A stretch of DNA of 64,000 nucleotides. Source: Streptomyces sp. ISL-36 (lineage in GTDB: Bacteria > Actinomycetota > Actinomycetes > Streptomycetales > Streptomycetaceae). Positions 8,147 to 15,952 of the stretch are shown piece by piece (within the stretch, counting starts at the first letter, position 1; each line of letters begins with the position of its first letter). The notes below the pieces were generated by a model, which was given only the letters and a program-made list of their open reading frames with translations, searched no databases and was not told the origin of the DNA. The stretch lies in assembly GCF_018614205.1 (NCBI RefSeq), contig NZ_JAGGOS010000043.1, positions 1-64,000 on the forward strand, given 5' to 3'. The position numbers were made by a program, and so were the translations under genes.

Positions 8147-8216
8147 TTCACGCCCCCGCCTTCACGCACGCGCGTTCACGCCCGCGCCTTCACGGCCGCG
8201 CCTTCGCGCCCGCGCC
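8147..8216. repeat. 14-bp tandem repeat, five copies
   Basis: Five 14-bp units of the type TTCACGCCCGCGCC run without interruption in the gap between the divergent yqeY and metallophosphoesterase genes. Copies differ by 1-4 bases. It probably overlaps the divergent promoter region. Confidence 0.75.
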
Positions 8217-8251
8217 GCAACCGGGCCCCCTCCGTCTGCGACGATGGAGGA

Positions 8252-9190
8252 ATGCGCGCACGGTACGGGATCCCCCTGAAGGTCACGGCAGGTCTTACCG
8301 CGACGGCGGCGGCCGGACTCCTCTACGCGGCGGGCTTCGAGGCCCGCTCGTTCCGCCTCCGCCGGGTGACGGTCCCGGTCCTGCCACGCGGGATGCGCGA
8401 TCTGCGGGTCCTTCAGGTCTCCGACATCCACATGGTCTGCGGTCAGCGCAAGAAGCGGGCGTGGCTGCAGTCGCTGGCGGGGCTGCGGCCCGACCTCGTC
8501 GTCAACACCGGCGACAACCTCTCGGACACGAACGCGGTCCCGGAGGTCCTGGACGCGCTCGGCCCGCTGATGGAGTTCCCGGGCGTCTACGTCTTCGGCT
8601 CCAACGACTACTACGGCCCGCGGCTGCGCAACCCCGCCCGCTATCTGATGGAGAAGGCGCAGGGCCGCCACGGGCTGAACGGCAACGCGCCGGTGGTGGG
8701 CGCGATCCACAACCCGTGGGAGGGCATGCGGGACGCCTTCGACGCGGCGGGCTGGGTGAACCTGACCAACACGCGCGGCCGGCTGAAGCTGCCCGACCTG
8801 GAGCTCGCCTTCACCGGCCTGGACGACCCGCACATCAAGCGGGACCGGTACGAGCGGGTGGCCGGCGGCCCGGACCTGTCGGCGGACTTCTCGATGGGCG
8901 TGGTCCACGCCCCGTACCTGCGCACCCTGGACGCCTTCACGGCGGACGGGTACGAGCTGATCCTGGCGGGACACACGCACGGCGGTCAGCTGTGCGTCCC
9001 CTTCTACGGGGCGCTGGTCACCAACTGCGACGTGGACACGGAGCGGGTGAAGGGCCTGTCCACGCACACCGTGGCGGACCGGACCTCGTTCCTCCACGTC
9101 TCGGCGGGCTGCGGCACGAACAGGTACACCCCGGTCCGCTTCGCCTGCCCGCCGGAGGCGACCCTGCTGACGCTGACCGCGCGCGACTGA
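8252..9190 (+). CDS. Membrane-anchored metallophosphoesterase
   Basis: A 312-residue calcineurin-like phosphoesterase. An N-terminal hydrophobic segment (about residues 9-27) anchors it. The two-metal motifs follow in order: DIH (Asp58, His60), NTGDN (Asp88), GSNDYY (in place of GNHD), a late VVHAP His, and GHTHGGQ. The Asn-Asp order in GSNDYY is normal for the YkuE/YaeI-like subgroup. YaeI-type enzymes act on lipid A or phospholipid-like substrates; the substrate here is unknown. The start at 8252 follows GGAGGA directly, too close for a normal Shine-Dalgarno. GACGAT lies 6 nt upstream, so a leaderless message is likely. Confidence 0.88.
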   Translation: MRARYGIPLKVTAGLTATAAAGLLYAAGFEARSFRLRRVTVPVLPRGMRDLRVLQVSDIHMVCGQRKKRAWLQSLAGLRPDLVVNTGDNLSDTNAVPEVLDALGPLMEFPGVYVFGSNDYYGPRLRNPARYLMEKAQGRHGLNGNAPVVGAIHNPWEGMRDAFDAAGWVNLTNTRGRLKLPDLELAFTGLDDPHIKRDRYERVAGGPDLSADFSMGVVHAPYLRTLDAFTADGYELILAGHTHGGQLCVPFYGALVTNCDVDTERVKGLSTHTVADRTSFLHVSAGCGTNRYTPVRFACPPEATLLTLTARD

Positions 9191-9316
9191 GCGGTTCGTC
9201 TCCCCGGACCGCGTCCGACCTGCGGTGCGAGGACGCGAAAACCGGATTTCGTCTCAGCGCGTGGGTGGGCTAAAGTAATCGATGTCGCCGCGACGTGAAC
9301 AACAGAGCAGTGACAT

Positions 9317-9390
9317 CGGGGTGTAGCGCAGCTTGGCAGCGCGCTTCGTTCGGGACGAAGAGGTCGTGGGTTCAAATCCCGCCACCCCGA
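9317..9390 (+). tRNA. tRNA-Pro (anticodon CGG)
   Basis: A complete cloverleaf: acceptor arms CGGGGTG (9317-9323) and CACCCCG (9383-9389) with discriminator A9390; D stem GCGC/GCGC; anticodon stem CTTCG/CGAAG with loop TTCGGGA, giving anticodon CGG (9351-9353); T arm GTGGG-TTCAAAT-CCCGC. The 3' CCA is not encoded. It reads CCG, a frequent proline codon in this GC-rich genome. Confidence 0.97.
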
Positions 9391-9408
9391 CTTCGTAAGA
9401 CCAGGTCG

Positions 9409-9439
9409 AGGGCCTGATCCGTACTACGGATCAGGCCCT
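9409..9439 (+). terminator. Terminator after tRNA-Pro
   Basis: Perfect 13-bp stem (AGGGCCTGATCCG and its complement) with loop TACTA, followed by T-rich TTCCT, 18 bp after the tRNA. Confidence 0.85.
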
Positions 9440-9511
9440 TCCTGCGTCCCTCCCTTCTCCGCGTGCCCGTCCGCCGGTCCGGGTGCGCCCGAGCCCGAGG
9501 TCCGTACTCCC

Positions 9512-10805
9512 TTGTTCTCCTCCCCCTCGCCCTCCTCCCCCTCGTCCGCTTCCCCCGTGTCCCTGTTCGCGCGGCTCCGTGGCCCCGGTCAGGGTCGTCC
9601 GACACGGCCCGCCTGGCTCTCGCCGAAGGTCTTCCGTACCGAGGTGCTGGCCGGCCTGGTGGTCGCGCTGGCCCTCGTTCCCGAGGCGATCTCGTTCTCG
9701 ATCATCGCCGGGGTCGACCCGGCGATCGGGCTGTTCGCCTCGTTCACGATGGCCGTGGTGATCTCCGTGGTCGGTGGCCGGCCGGCCTGGCGCTGATGGT
9801 GTTTTTCCCGAAGATCACGAAGGCGGTCCCGGCCCCGCTGGTCTCCATCGTCGTCCTCACCGTGATCACCGTGGCCGCGGGCATCGCCGTCCCGACCGTC
9901 GGCGACAAGGGCGCGCTGCCCTCCTCACTGCCGGTGCCCGGGCTGCCCGACGTGCCGTTCACCCTGGACACGCTGCTCCTCATCGCGCCGTACGCGCTGG
10001 CCATGGCCCTCGTCGGGCTGATGGAGTCGCTGATGACGGCGAAGCTGGTCGACGAGATCACCGACACCCGGTCCTCGAAGACCCGGGAGTCCATCGGGCA
10101 GGGTGTCGCCAACATCGTCACCGGGTTCTTCGGCGGGATGGGGGGCTGCGCGATGATCGGCCAGACGATGATCAACGTGAAGGTGTCCGGGGCCCGCACC
10201 CGGCTCTCCACCTTCCTCGCGGGCGCGTTCCTGCTGGTGCTGTGCCTCGCCCTGGGGCCGGTCGTCTCCGAGATCCCGATGGCCGCGCTCGTCGCCGTGA
10301 TGGTCATGGTGTGTTTCGCGACCTTCGACTGGCACTCCGTCGCGCCGAAGACCCTCAAGCGGATGCCGGCCGGTGAGATCGTCGTCATGGTCGTCACCGT
10401 GGTGTGCTGGTCTTCAGCCACAACCTCGCCGTGGGCGTGGTGGTGGGCTCCCTCACGGCGATGGTCGTCTTCGCCAGACGCGTCGCACATCTGGCGGACG
10501 TCACCTCCGTCCTCGACCCGGACGGCGGCCAGGTGGTGTACCGCGTGACCGGCGAGCTGTTCTTCGCCTCCTCCAACGACCTGGTCGGGCGGTTCGACTA
10601 CGCCGGCGACCCCGACACGGTGGTGATCGACCTCTCCGCGGCCCACATCTGGGACGCGTCCTCCGTGGCCGCGCTGGACGCGATCGAGCACCGGTACGCA
10701 CAGCGGGGCAAGCGCGTCGAGATCACCGGTCTGAACGCGCAGAGCGCGCGCATACACGGCAACCTCAGCGGCAACCTCAGCGGCGAGCTCTCCGCCGGGA
10801 AGTGA
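9512..10805 (+). pseudogene. SulP-family anion transporter with STAS domain, decayed
   Basis: Three successive frames together spell a SulP permease. The N-terminus (9512 to about 9783) contains [19 protein letters not shown]. The transmembrane body (about 9786-10403) contains [16 protein letters not shown] and [17 protein letters not shown]. The C-terminal membrane end plus STAS domain (about 10404-10805) contains VVIDLSAAHIWDASSVAAL. At the first break a GGCCGGCCGGCC run (9776-9787) joins segments that should be separated by about 70-100 residues, so an internal deletion plus frameshift is inferred. The second break near 10402-10410 is a simple frameshift. About 430 residues survive versus more than 500 in intact relatives. 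Coding-like sequence on both sides indicates recent loss. Confidence 0.85.
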
Positions 10806-10810
10806 CCGGC

Positions 10811-10836
10811 GGGCCCGCTTCTCGCGAAGCGGGCCC
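10811..10836. terminator. Bidirectional terminator hairpin
   Basis: GGGCCCGCTTC-TCGC-GAAGCGGGCCC, a perfect 11-bp stem between the SulP remnant (+) and the flotillin gene (-). Confidence 0.8.
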
Positions 10837-10852
10837 GGCGCGGCGGTCGTGG

Positions 10853-12439
10853 TCAGCCGGTGATCTCGATCTTCTCGTGGGAGGCCGACGGACCGGCCGC
10901 GGCGTACGGCTCCGCGGCGGACGGTTCCGCGGCAGCGGACGGCTTTCCGGCGGACGGCTCGGCGGCGGACGGCTTTCCGGCCGTGAGGCCCTTGAGCAGC
11001 TGCGCCAGGTCGATCCCGGTGGTGGCGCCGAGGAGTTCCATGCCCTGGGCGACGTTGTCGGTGACGGTACGGGAGAGCTTGCTCGCCCCGTCGGTGGAGA
11101 TGATGGTCATCCGGTCGATGGCGCTCAGCGGTTCGGCGGCCTTGGCGACGACCTCCGGCAGCGCCTCGACCAGCATCTGGACCATCGCCGCGTCACCGTA
11201 GCGCTCGAAGGCCTCGGCCTTCTTCCGCATGGCCTCGGCCTCGGCCGAGCCCTTGGCGGCGATGGCCGCGGCCTCCGCGTCGCCTTCGAGGCGGACGGCC
11301 TCGGCGATGGCCGCACGCCGGGCCCGCTCGGCCTCACCGCGCTTGGCCCCCTCGATGGCCTCGGCCTCGGCGAGAGCCGAACGGCGCTGCTTCTCGCCCT
11401 CGCCGGTCAGCCGGGCCCGCTCCGCCTCCGCGTCGGCGGCGGCGATCGAGGCCAGGCGCTCGGCCTCGGCCTGCTTGACCCGGGCGACGCGCTTGGCCTC
11501 CGCCTCCTGCTCGGCCTGGTAGCGGCGGGCGTCGGCCGGCTTGCGGACCTGGGTGTCGAGCTGGCGGTCGGTCAGGGCGGCCTGACGCTCGGCGACCTTC
11601 TCCTGCTCCGAGAGGATCTGCTGCTGGCGGTGGGCCTCGGCCAGCGGACCGGCCGCGTTGGCCTGGGCGGCCGCCGCGTCCGTCTCAGCCTTGATCTCGG
11701 CCTGGCGGAGGTAGAGCGTCCGCTGGGCGACGGCGATCTCCTCCTCGGCCTTGAGACGCGCCTGTTCGGCGGCCTGGCGGGCGTTGGCCTCGGCGATGTC
11801 CGCCTCCTGCATGGCGCGGGCGGCCTCCGGCCGGCCGAGGTCCTCCAGGTAGGAGCCCTCGGTCGTGATGTCCTGGATCTGGAAGGCGTCCAGGACCAGG
11901 CCCTGGCCGGACAGGCTCGCCTCGGCCTCCTCCGCGACCTGCCCGGCGAACGCCGCCCGGTCGCGGATGATGTCCTCCACCGACATGCGGCCCACGATGG
12001 CGCGCAGCGCGCCGGAGAGCACTTCCTGGGTGAAGCCGACGATGCCGTCCTGCTGCTGGAGGAAACGCTGGGCGGCGGCCCGGATGGCGTCCTCGTTGCC
12101 GCCGACCTTGACGATCGCGACGCCTTCGAGATGGGCCTTGATGCCGCGCAGGGTGACCGCGCCGCGGACCGCGACCGGGATGTGGCGGCTGGACAGGTCG
12201 AGGGTGTAGCGCTGCTGGACGAAGGGGACGACGAACACGCCGCCACCGACCACGACCTTCTGGCCGCTGTTGTCCGTGAAGACCTGACCGGTGTCCGGGT
12301 CGGTGGACTTCTTGCCCCGCCGGCCGGTGATGATGAACGCCTCGCTGGGGCCGGCGACCTTGTAGCGGGTGACGACGACGAGGCCGAGCAGGACGAGGAG
12401 TACGACGACTCCGACGACCGCGGTGACCACGGGACTCAT
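10853..12439 (-). CDS. Flotillin-like SPFH-domain membrane protein
   Basis: A 528-residue flotillin. A single N-terminal membrane segment (residues 2-24) is followed by an SPFH/band-7 domain to about residue 200. A long Ala/Glu-rich coiled coil (about 215-425) follows, then a C-terminal segment, and finally a low-complexity tail of PSAAEPSAGK-type repeats. Bacterial flotillins oligomerise on the inner membrane face and organise protein clusters and fluidity. It lies directly downstream of an NfeD-like gene on the same strand (63-bp gap), the usual flotillin-NfeD partnership. The tail repeats (roughly 10915-10985) are a local expansion. Confidence 0.92.
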   Translation of the reverse strand: MSPVVTAVVGVVVLLVLLGLVVVTRYKVAGPSEAFIITGRRGKKSTDPDTGQVFTDNSGQKVVVGGGVFVVPFVQQRYTLDLSSRHIPVAVRGAVTLRGIKAHLEGVAIVKVGGNEDAIRAAAQRFLQQQDGIVGFTQEVLSGALRAIVGRMSVEDIIRDRAAFAGQVAEEAEASLSGQGLVLDAFQIQDITTEGSYLEDLGRPEAARAMQEADIAEANARQAAEQARLKAEEEIAVAQRTLYLRQAEIKAETDAAAAQANAAGPLAEAHRQQQILSEQEKVAERQAALTDRQLDTQVRKPADARRYQAEQEAEAKRVARVKQAEAERLASIAAADAEAERARLTGEGEKQRRSALAEAEAIEGAKRGEAERARRAAIAEAVRLEGDAEAAAIAAKGSAEAEAMRKKAEAFERYGDAAMVQMLVEALPEVVAKAAEPLSAIDRMTIISTDGASKLSRTVTDNVAQGMELLGATTGIDLAQLLKGLTAGKPSAAEPSAGKPSAAAEPSAAEPYAAAGPSASHEKIEITG

Positions 12440-12502
12440 GAGAGACCCCCTGCCTCCCCCGAGGGGGCATCGGTGGCGATGGGAACGACGTGGAAGGTTC
12501 GA

Positions 12503-13012
12503 TCAGCGCTCGACGGCCCGGACACGGACCGAGGTGGCGGACGGTGCCGCCGTGACCCACACCTCGGCGCCACGCTCCAGCGGGCCGTCGGCGGTCGCGG
12601 CGTACTTCACCGGCTGTCCGGCCAGGCGGAGGAGGACCTCGCCGTAGCCGCTCGGCGGAATGGCGGTCACCACCGTGCCGGCCGACCCTACGAGGTCGTC
12701 CTGGTGCGGAGCGTCTCCGCCGCCGTCCCGCATCAGGGCGCGGCTCAGCCGCCAGGTCAGCCAGCCGGCGCCCGCCCCCGCGACGGCTCCCGCGGTGGTC
12801 GCCGCTCCGGGCCCGAGTCCGGTGGACCCGAGCACGATCGCCCCCGTGAAGCCGAGCATCGAGACGAAGCCCGCGATCACCGGAAGCGACAACCAGCCGT
12901 CGAACAGCCCGTCCAGAGCTCCGTCGAAGACGCCCTCGAGAACTCCGTCGAGCACCAGCGAGACGGCCAGCAGCACGATGCCCGCCATGCCGAGACCGAG
13001 AAACAATCCCAT
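12503..13012 (-). CDS. NfeD-like membrane protein
   Basis: A 169-residue protein with about three membrane segments (residues 1-22, about 42-62 and about 66-88) and a C-terminal OB-like domain (about 105-169, LVGSAGTVVTAIPPSGYGEV onward), the short NfeD architecture. The ATG at 13012 is preceded by GGGGGAGG 6 nt upstream, which decides the start. Such proteins accompany flotillins and are thought to help stabilise or position them. Upstream gene of a probable two-gene operon with the flotillin. Confidence 0.85.
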   Translation of the reverse strand: MGLFLGLGMAGIVLLAVSLVLDGVLEGVFDGALDGLFDGWLSLPVIAGFVSMLGFTGAIVLGSTGLGPGAATTAGAVAGAGAGWLTWRLSRALMRDGGGDAPHQDDLVGSAGTVVTAIPPSGYGEVLLRLAGQPVKYAATADGPLERGAEVWVTAAPSATSVRVRAVER

Positions 13013-13315
13013 GAGCACCTCCCCCGCGCTGCCGGCGTTCTCGCCGGACGGGGAAAGCGTGTCACCGCGCCCCGACGCGTACATTGCCTGCGCCCGGCAG
13101 TCTTTACGCGGCTTTGACGCACGGCCTTCGCGCGGCTGCCCGCCGGCCGCCTGAGGCGTTCTCGACGCGGGGTGCAGGGGGTGATGCGGCGGAGATCACC
13201 TGCTCGTGGCGGCTTCCGGACGGTTCGGGCGGCCCTCCGGGGACGGGGTGTGGATCAGGCGGCTCTACTCTGGAACGTCATCAGGTTGGCTGACCGTCGA
13301 AAGGCTGGGTCTCAG

Positions 13316-14617
13316 GTGCTGGTCGCGGACCGATATCGGCTTCACATGTGTGTCGGCCGTGGCGGCATGGGCGAGGTGTGGCAGGCCACCGACGAGGTGC
13401 TCGGGCGGTCCGTGGCCGTGAAGTTGATGCTGGGTCACGAGACGGACCCGTCGGCCGCCGAGCGGTTCCGGCTGGAGGCGCAGACCGCGGCGCGGCTGAG
13501 CCACCCGCATGTCGTGGGGGTCTTCGACTTCGGCACGTGGGACGGAAAGCTGTTCCTCGTCATGGAGTTGGTGGAGGGAAGCAGCCTCGCCGGGGACGCG
13601 GGGGCGCCTCAGGTGCTGCCGCCGGAGCGGGTCGCCGTGGTGGCCGCGCACGCGGCCGCGGGGCTGGCCGCCGCGCACCGGGAAGGCGTGGTGCACCGGG
13701 ACATCAAGCCGGGGAACCTGCTGCTCGACGGCGACGGGACCGTGAAGCTCGCGGACTTCGGCATCGCGCGGTTCGTCGACGACCCCTCGGCGGCGCTCAC
13801 CACCACCGGCCAGATCGTCGGCACCGGCCTCTACCTCGCACCCGAACGGGCGCTGGGACAGCCGGCGTCACCGGCCTCCGACGTGTACTCGCTGGGCTGC
13901 GTGCTGTACCAACTCCTCACCGGGCGGCCCCCCTTCCAGGGCGACACCGCGACGGCGCTGCTGTACCAGCACATCGACACGCCTCCGGCTCCGCCGCGGC
14001 AGCTCGGTGTGGGCCTGCCGGCCGCGTTCGAGGCGTACCTGCTGACGTTGCTGGCCAAGCAGCCCGAACAGCGTCCTCCGGCACAGGCGATCGCGGACTG
14101 GTTCGCCTCGGGGGCCTGGCGCGGTCACTCGCTGCCGCACCAGCCGTCGCATCAGCAGTCACACCAGCAGTCACACCCGACGTCTCGTCAGACGTCGCAT
14201 CAGACGTCTCATCAGCGGCAGTCGCACGGACCGGCACATCACCAGCACCACCGGTCGCACCAGCAGCCGCAGGCGCCCGCACACCAGCACCAGCAGCACC
14301 AGCCGTCGCACCGTCAGCCGTCCCACCAGCAGCCGCACGGTCACACCCCGCCGCCGTCACACTCCCGGTCCGCGCCCACCACCCCGCAGGGCAGACCCTC
14401 GGCGCGCTCCTCGGCGAGACCGCAGAACCCCCGGCAGGCCCGCCGTGGCGAGACCGGCCTCGCGGCCCTCTCCCGGCGCCGTCCGAGGAAGACGGCCGCC
14501 GTGGCCGGAGGGATCGCCTTCGTGGTCTTCCTGCTCATCGGCATGGCGTGGCTCGCGCCCAAGGACAGCTCGGCCGAGACACCCTCGACCCACCCGACGG
14601 CGACCAGCGCTTCCTGA
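13316..14617 (+). CDS. Ser/Thr protein kinase with His-rich linker
   Basis: A 433-residue Hanks-type kinase. The glycine loop VGRGGMGEVWQA, Lys in VAVKLM, catalytic HRDIKPGN, DFG in LADFGIARF and APE in YLAPERALG are all present in residues 1-265. Residues about 271-350 are a linker with 21 His in about 80 residues, in SHQQ/SHQT-type repeats. A membrane segment (VAGGIAFVVFLLIGMAWLA) is followed by only about 20 extracellular residues, so there is no PASTA or other sensor ectodomain. The GTG at 13316 puts the glycine loop near the N-terminus; an earlier in-frame start (13172) is possible but would add non-conserved residues. Confidence 0.88.
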   Translation: MLVADRYRLHMCVGRGGMGEVWQATDEVLGRSVAVKLMLGHETDPSAAERFRLEAQTAARLSHPHVVGVFDFGTWDGKLFLVMELVEGSSLAGDAGAPQVLPPERVAVVAAHAAAGLAAAHREGVVHRDIKPGNLLLDGDGTVKLADFGIARFVDDPSAALTTTGQIVGTGLYLAPERALGQPASPASDVYSLGCVLYQLLTGRPPFQGDTATALLYQHIDTPPAPPRQLGVGLPAAFEAYLLTLLAKQPEQRPPAQAIADWFASGAWRGHSLPHQPSHQQSHQQSHPTSRQTSHQTSHQRQSHGPAHHQHHRSHQQPQAPAHQHQQHQPSHRQPSHQQPHGHTPPPSHSRSAPTTPQGRPSARSSARPQNPRQARRGETGLAALSRRRPRKTAAVAGGIAFVVFLLIGMAWLAPKDSSAETPSTHPTATSAS

Positions 14618-14734
14618 GGCGTGTCCCGCCCAGGGGTTTTCCCGCCGGCCAGGTCGTGACGGGCCGACCCGCGTTCTGACCCGAACGGGGTCCGCCGGGT
14701 GGCCCCGGGGGCACCGGTCCGTTCCCCTGGGGAC

Positions 14735-14998
14735 ATGCGCCCCTTCGACCTGAGCCCCTTCGACCTGAAAGCCCTCGACCTGCACCCGCTGCGGACCGCG
14801 GCCGAGGCGGCGTCCACCGTCCCCGCCGAGGCCGTCTCCGACTCCGGCCCGTCCGCCCTCGCCCTGGGCCTCGGGGCCGCCGCCCTGGCGGGCGCCATCG
14901 GCACCGCCGTCGTCCGCAACCGCCTGTCGAGGACGGCCGATCCGTCGTCCACGCGGGAACGCGGAGCCGGTTCGCCGCCGGACGGCTCCGAAAGCTGA
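14735..14998 (+). CDS. Hypothetical small membrane protein
   Basis: An 87-residue ORF beginning MRPFDLSPFDLKALDLHPLR. This is a degenerate FDL/LDL repeat, followed by one hydrophobic segment (ALALGLGAAALAGAIGTAVV) and a basic/Ser-rich tail. GGGGAC precedes the ATG. I recognise no family. It lies between the kinase and a convergent methyltransferase; the opposite strand holds no better gene. Confidence 0.45.
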   Translation: MRPFDLSPFDLKALDLHPLRTAAEAASTVPAEAVSDSGPSALALGLGAAALAGAIGTAVVRNRLSRTADPSSTRERGAGSPPDGSES

Positions 14999-15047
14999 CC
15001 CCCGGTCCCGCCGCGTTCCCGGCCCGGCCGCGATCGGGCTCGACGGC

Positions 15048-15881
15048 TCAGGACGCCGGGCGGGACGCCTTGATCGAGTACATGAGGGGGACGCGCGGCC
15101 GGTCGGCCGGGAACCGGTAGTACCCATCCTCCTGCCGCTTCAACGTCCCGTACCGCGGGATGAGCGACATGTCGTGCTCGTGGAGGAACTCGATCCGCAG
15201 CCCCGCCCTCGCGATCGCCGTCACGACCTCGCCCACCGGGTGCACCCACTCCACGCTGCGGTTGTGGACGGTGGCGGCCTCGGCGTCCGCGTACGTGCCC
15301 GGCGTGGTGTCCACCCAGGGGTCACGGGTGAAGTAGTCGTGGACGACACGCGTCCCGGTCTCGTCGTCCAGGGAGTCGGCGAGCGGATGGAACTCGGCGA
15401 CGTACAGGAATCCGCCGGGAGCGACGAGCGAGGCGGCGGTCTCCGCCCAGCGGTCGATGTCCGGGAGCCAGCACAGCGCGCCGATACCGGTGTAGACGAT
15501 GTCGTACGAGGAGTCGGGGACGGCCTCGGCGGCGTCGTAGGCGTCGGCGGCCACGAACGCGGCCCGGTCCGGGGGGAGTCCGATATCGGCGGCGAGTGAG
15601 CGGGCCGTCTCGACGGCGGGTTCGGAGAAGTCCAGGCCGACGACGTGCGAGGCGCCGCGGCGGGCCCAGGAGAGCGTGTCCAGGCCGATGTGGCACTGGA
15701 GGTGGAGCAGGGAGCGTCCCGTGACGTCGCCGACCTCCGCCAGCTCGAAGTCCCGCAGCGCCTCCTTGCCCGCGCGGAAGGCGTCGAGGTCGTAGAACTC
15801 GCTGGCGGCGTGGATGGGCACGCGTTCGTCCCAGCGTACGCGGTTGGCCTCGCGCCAGTCGTCGGGGGTCGGTGAGTACAT
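15048..15881 (-). CDS. Class I SAM-dependent methyltransferase
   Basis: A 277-residue protein with the Rossmann methyltransferase motif I in the form LLHLQCHIGLDTL, motif II VVGLDFSEPAVE, and motif IV-like YDIVYTGIGALCWLPD. This YcgJ-like subgroup is common in actinobacteria; the substrate is unknown. The ATG at 15881 is 7 nt after a TAACCT -10 hexamer, so the message is probably leaderless; an in-frame ATG six codons upstream (15899) lies upstream of that hexamer and was rejected. Divergent from the S9 peptidase gene. Confidence 0.88.
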   Translation of the reverse strand: MYSPTPDDWREANRVRWDERVPIHAASEFYDLDAFRAGKEALRDFELAEVGDVTGRSLLHLQCHIGLDTLSWARRGASHVVGLDFSEPAVETARSLAADIGLPPDRAAFVAADAYDAAEAVPDSSYDIVYTGIGALCWLPDIDRWAETAASLVAPGGFLYVAEFHPLADSLDDETGTRVVHDYFTRDPWVDTTPGTYADAEAATVHNRSVEWVHPVGEVVTAIARAGLRIEFLHEHDMSLIPRYGTLKRQEDGYYRFPADRPRVPLMYSIKASRPAS

Positions 15882-15888
15882 GCCCGGG

Positions 15889-15894
15889 AGGTTA
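15889..15894 (-). promoter_or_regulatory. -10 element of the methyltransferase gene, leaderless type
   Basis: TAACCT on the minus strand, 7 nt before the ATG at 15881. Confidence 0.5.
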
Positions 15895-15952
15895 TCCACA
15901 GGTTGCGGACGAGGCGAACGGATTGTCGGCGGTTCGGAGCATCATGGGGGCC

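Noticed and set aside
14341..15249. Long minus-strand frame opposite the kinase C-terminus and small ORF
   Set aside because: Arg/Gly/Pro-rich composition typical of antisense reading of GC-rich DNA; no domain, and it overlaps the methyltransferase.
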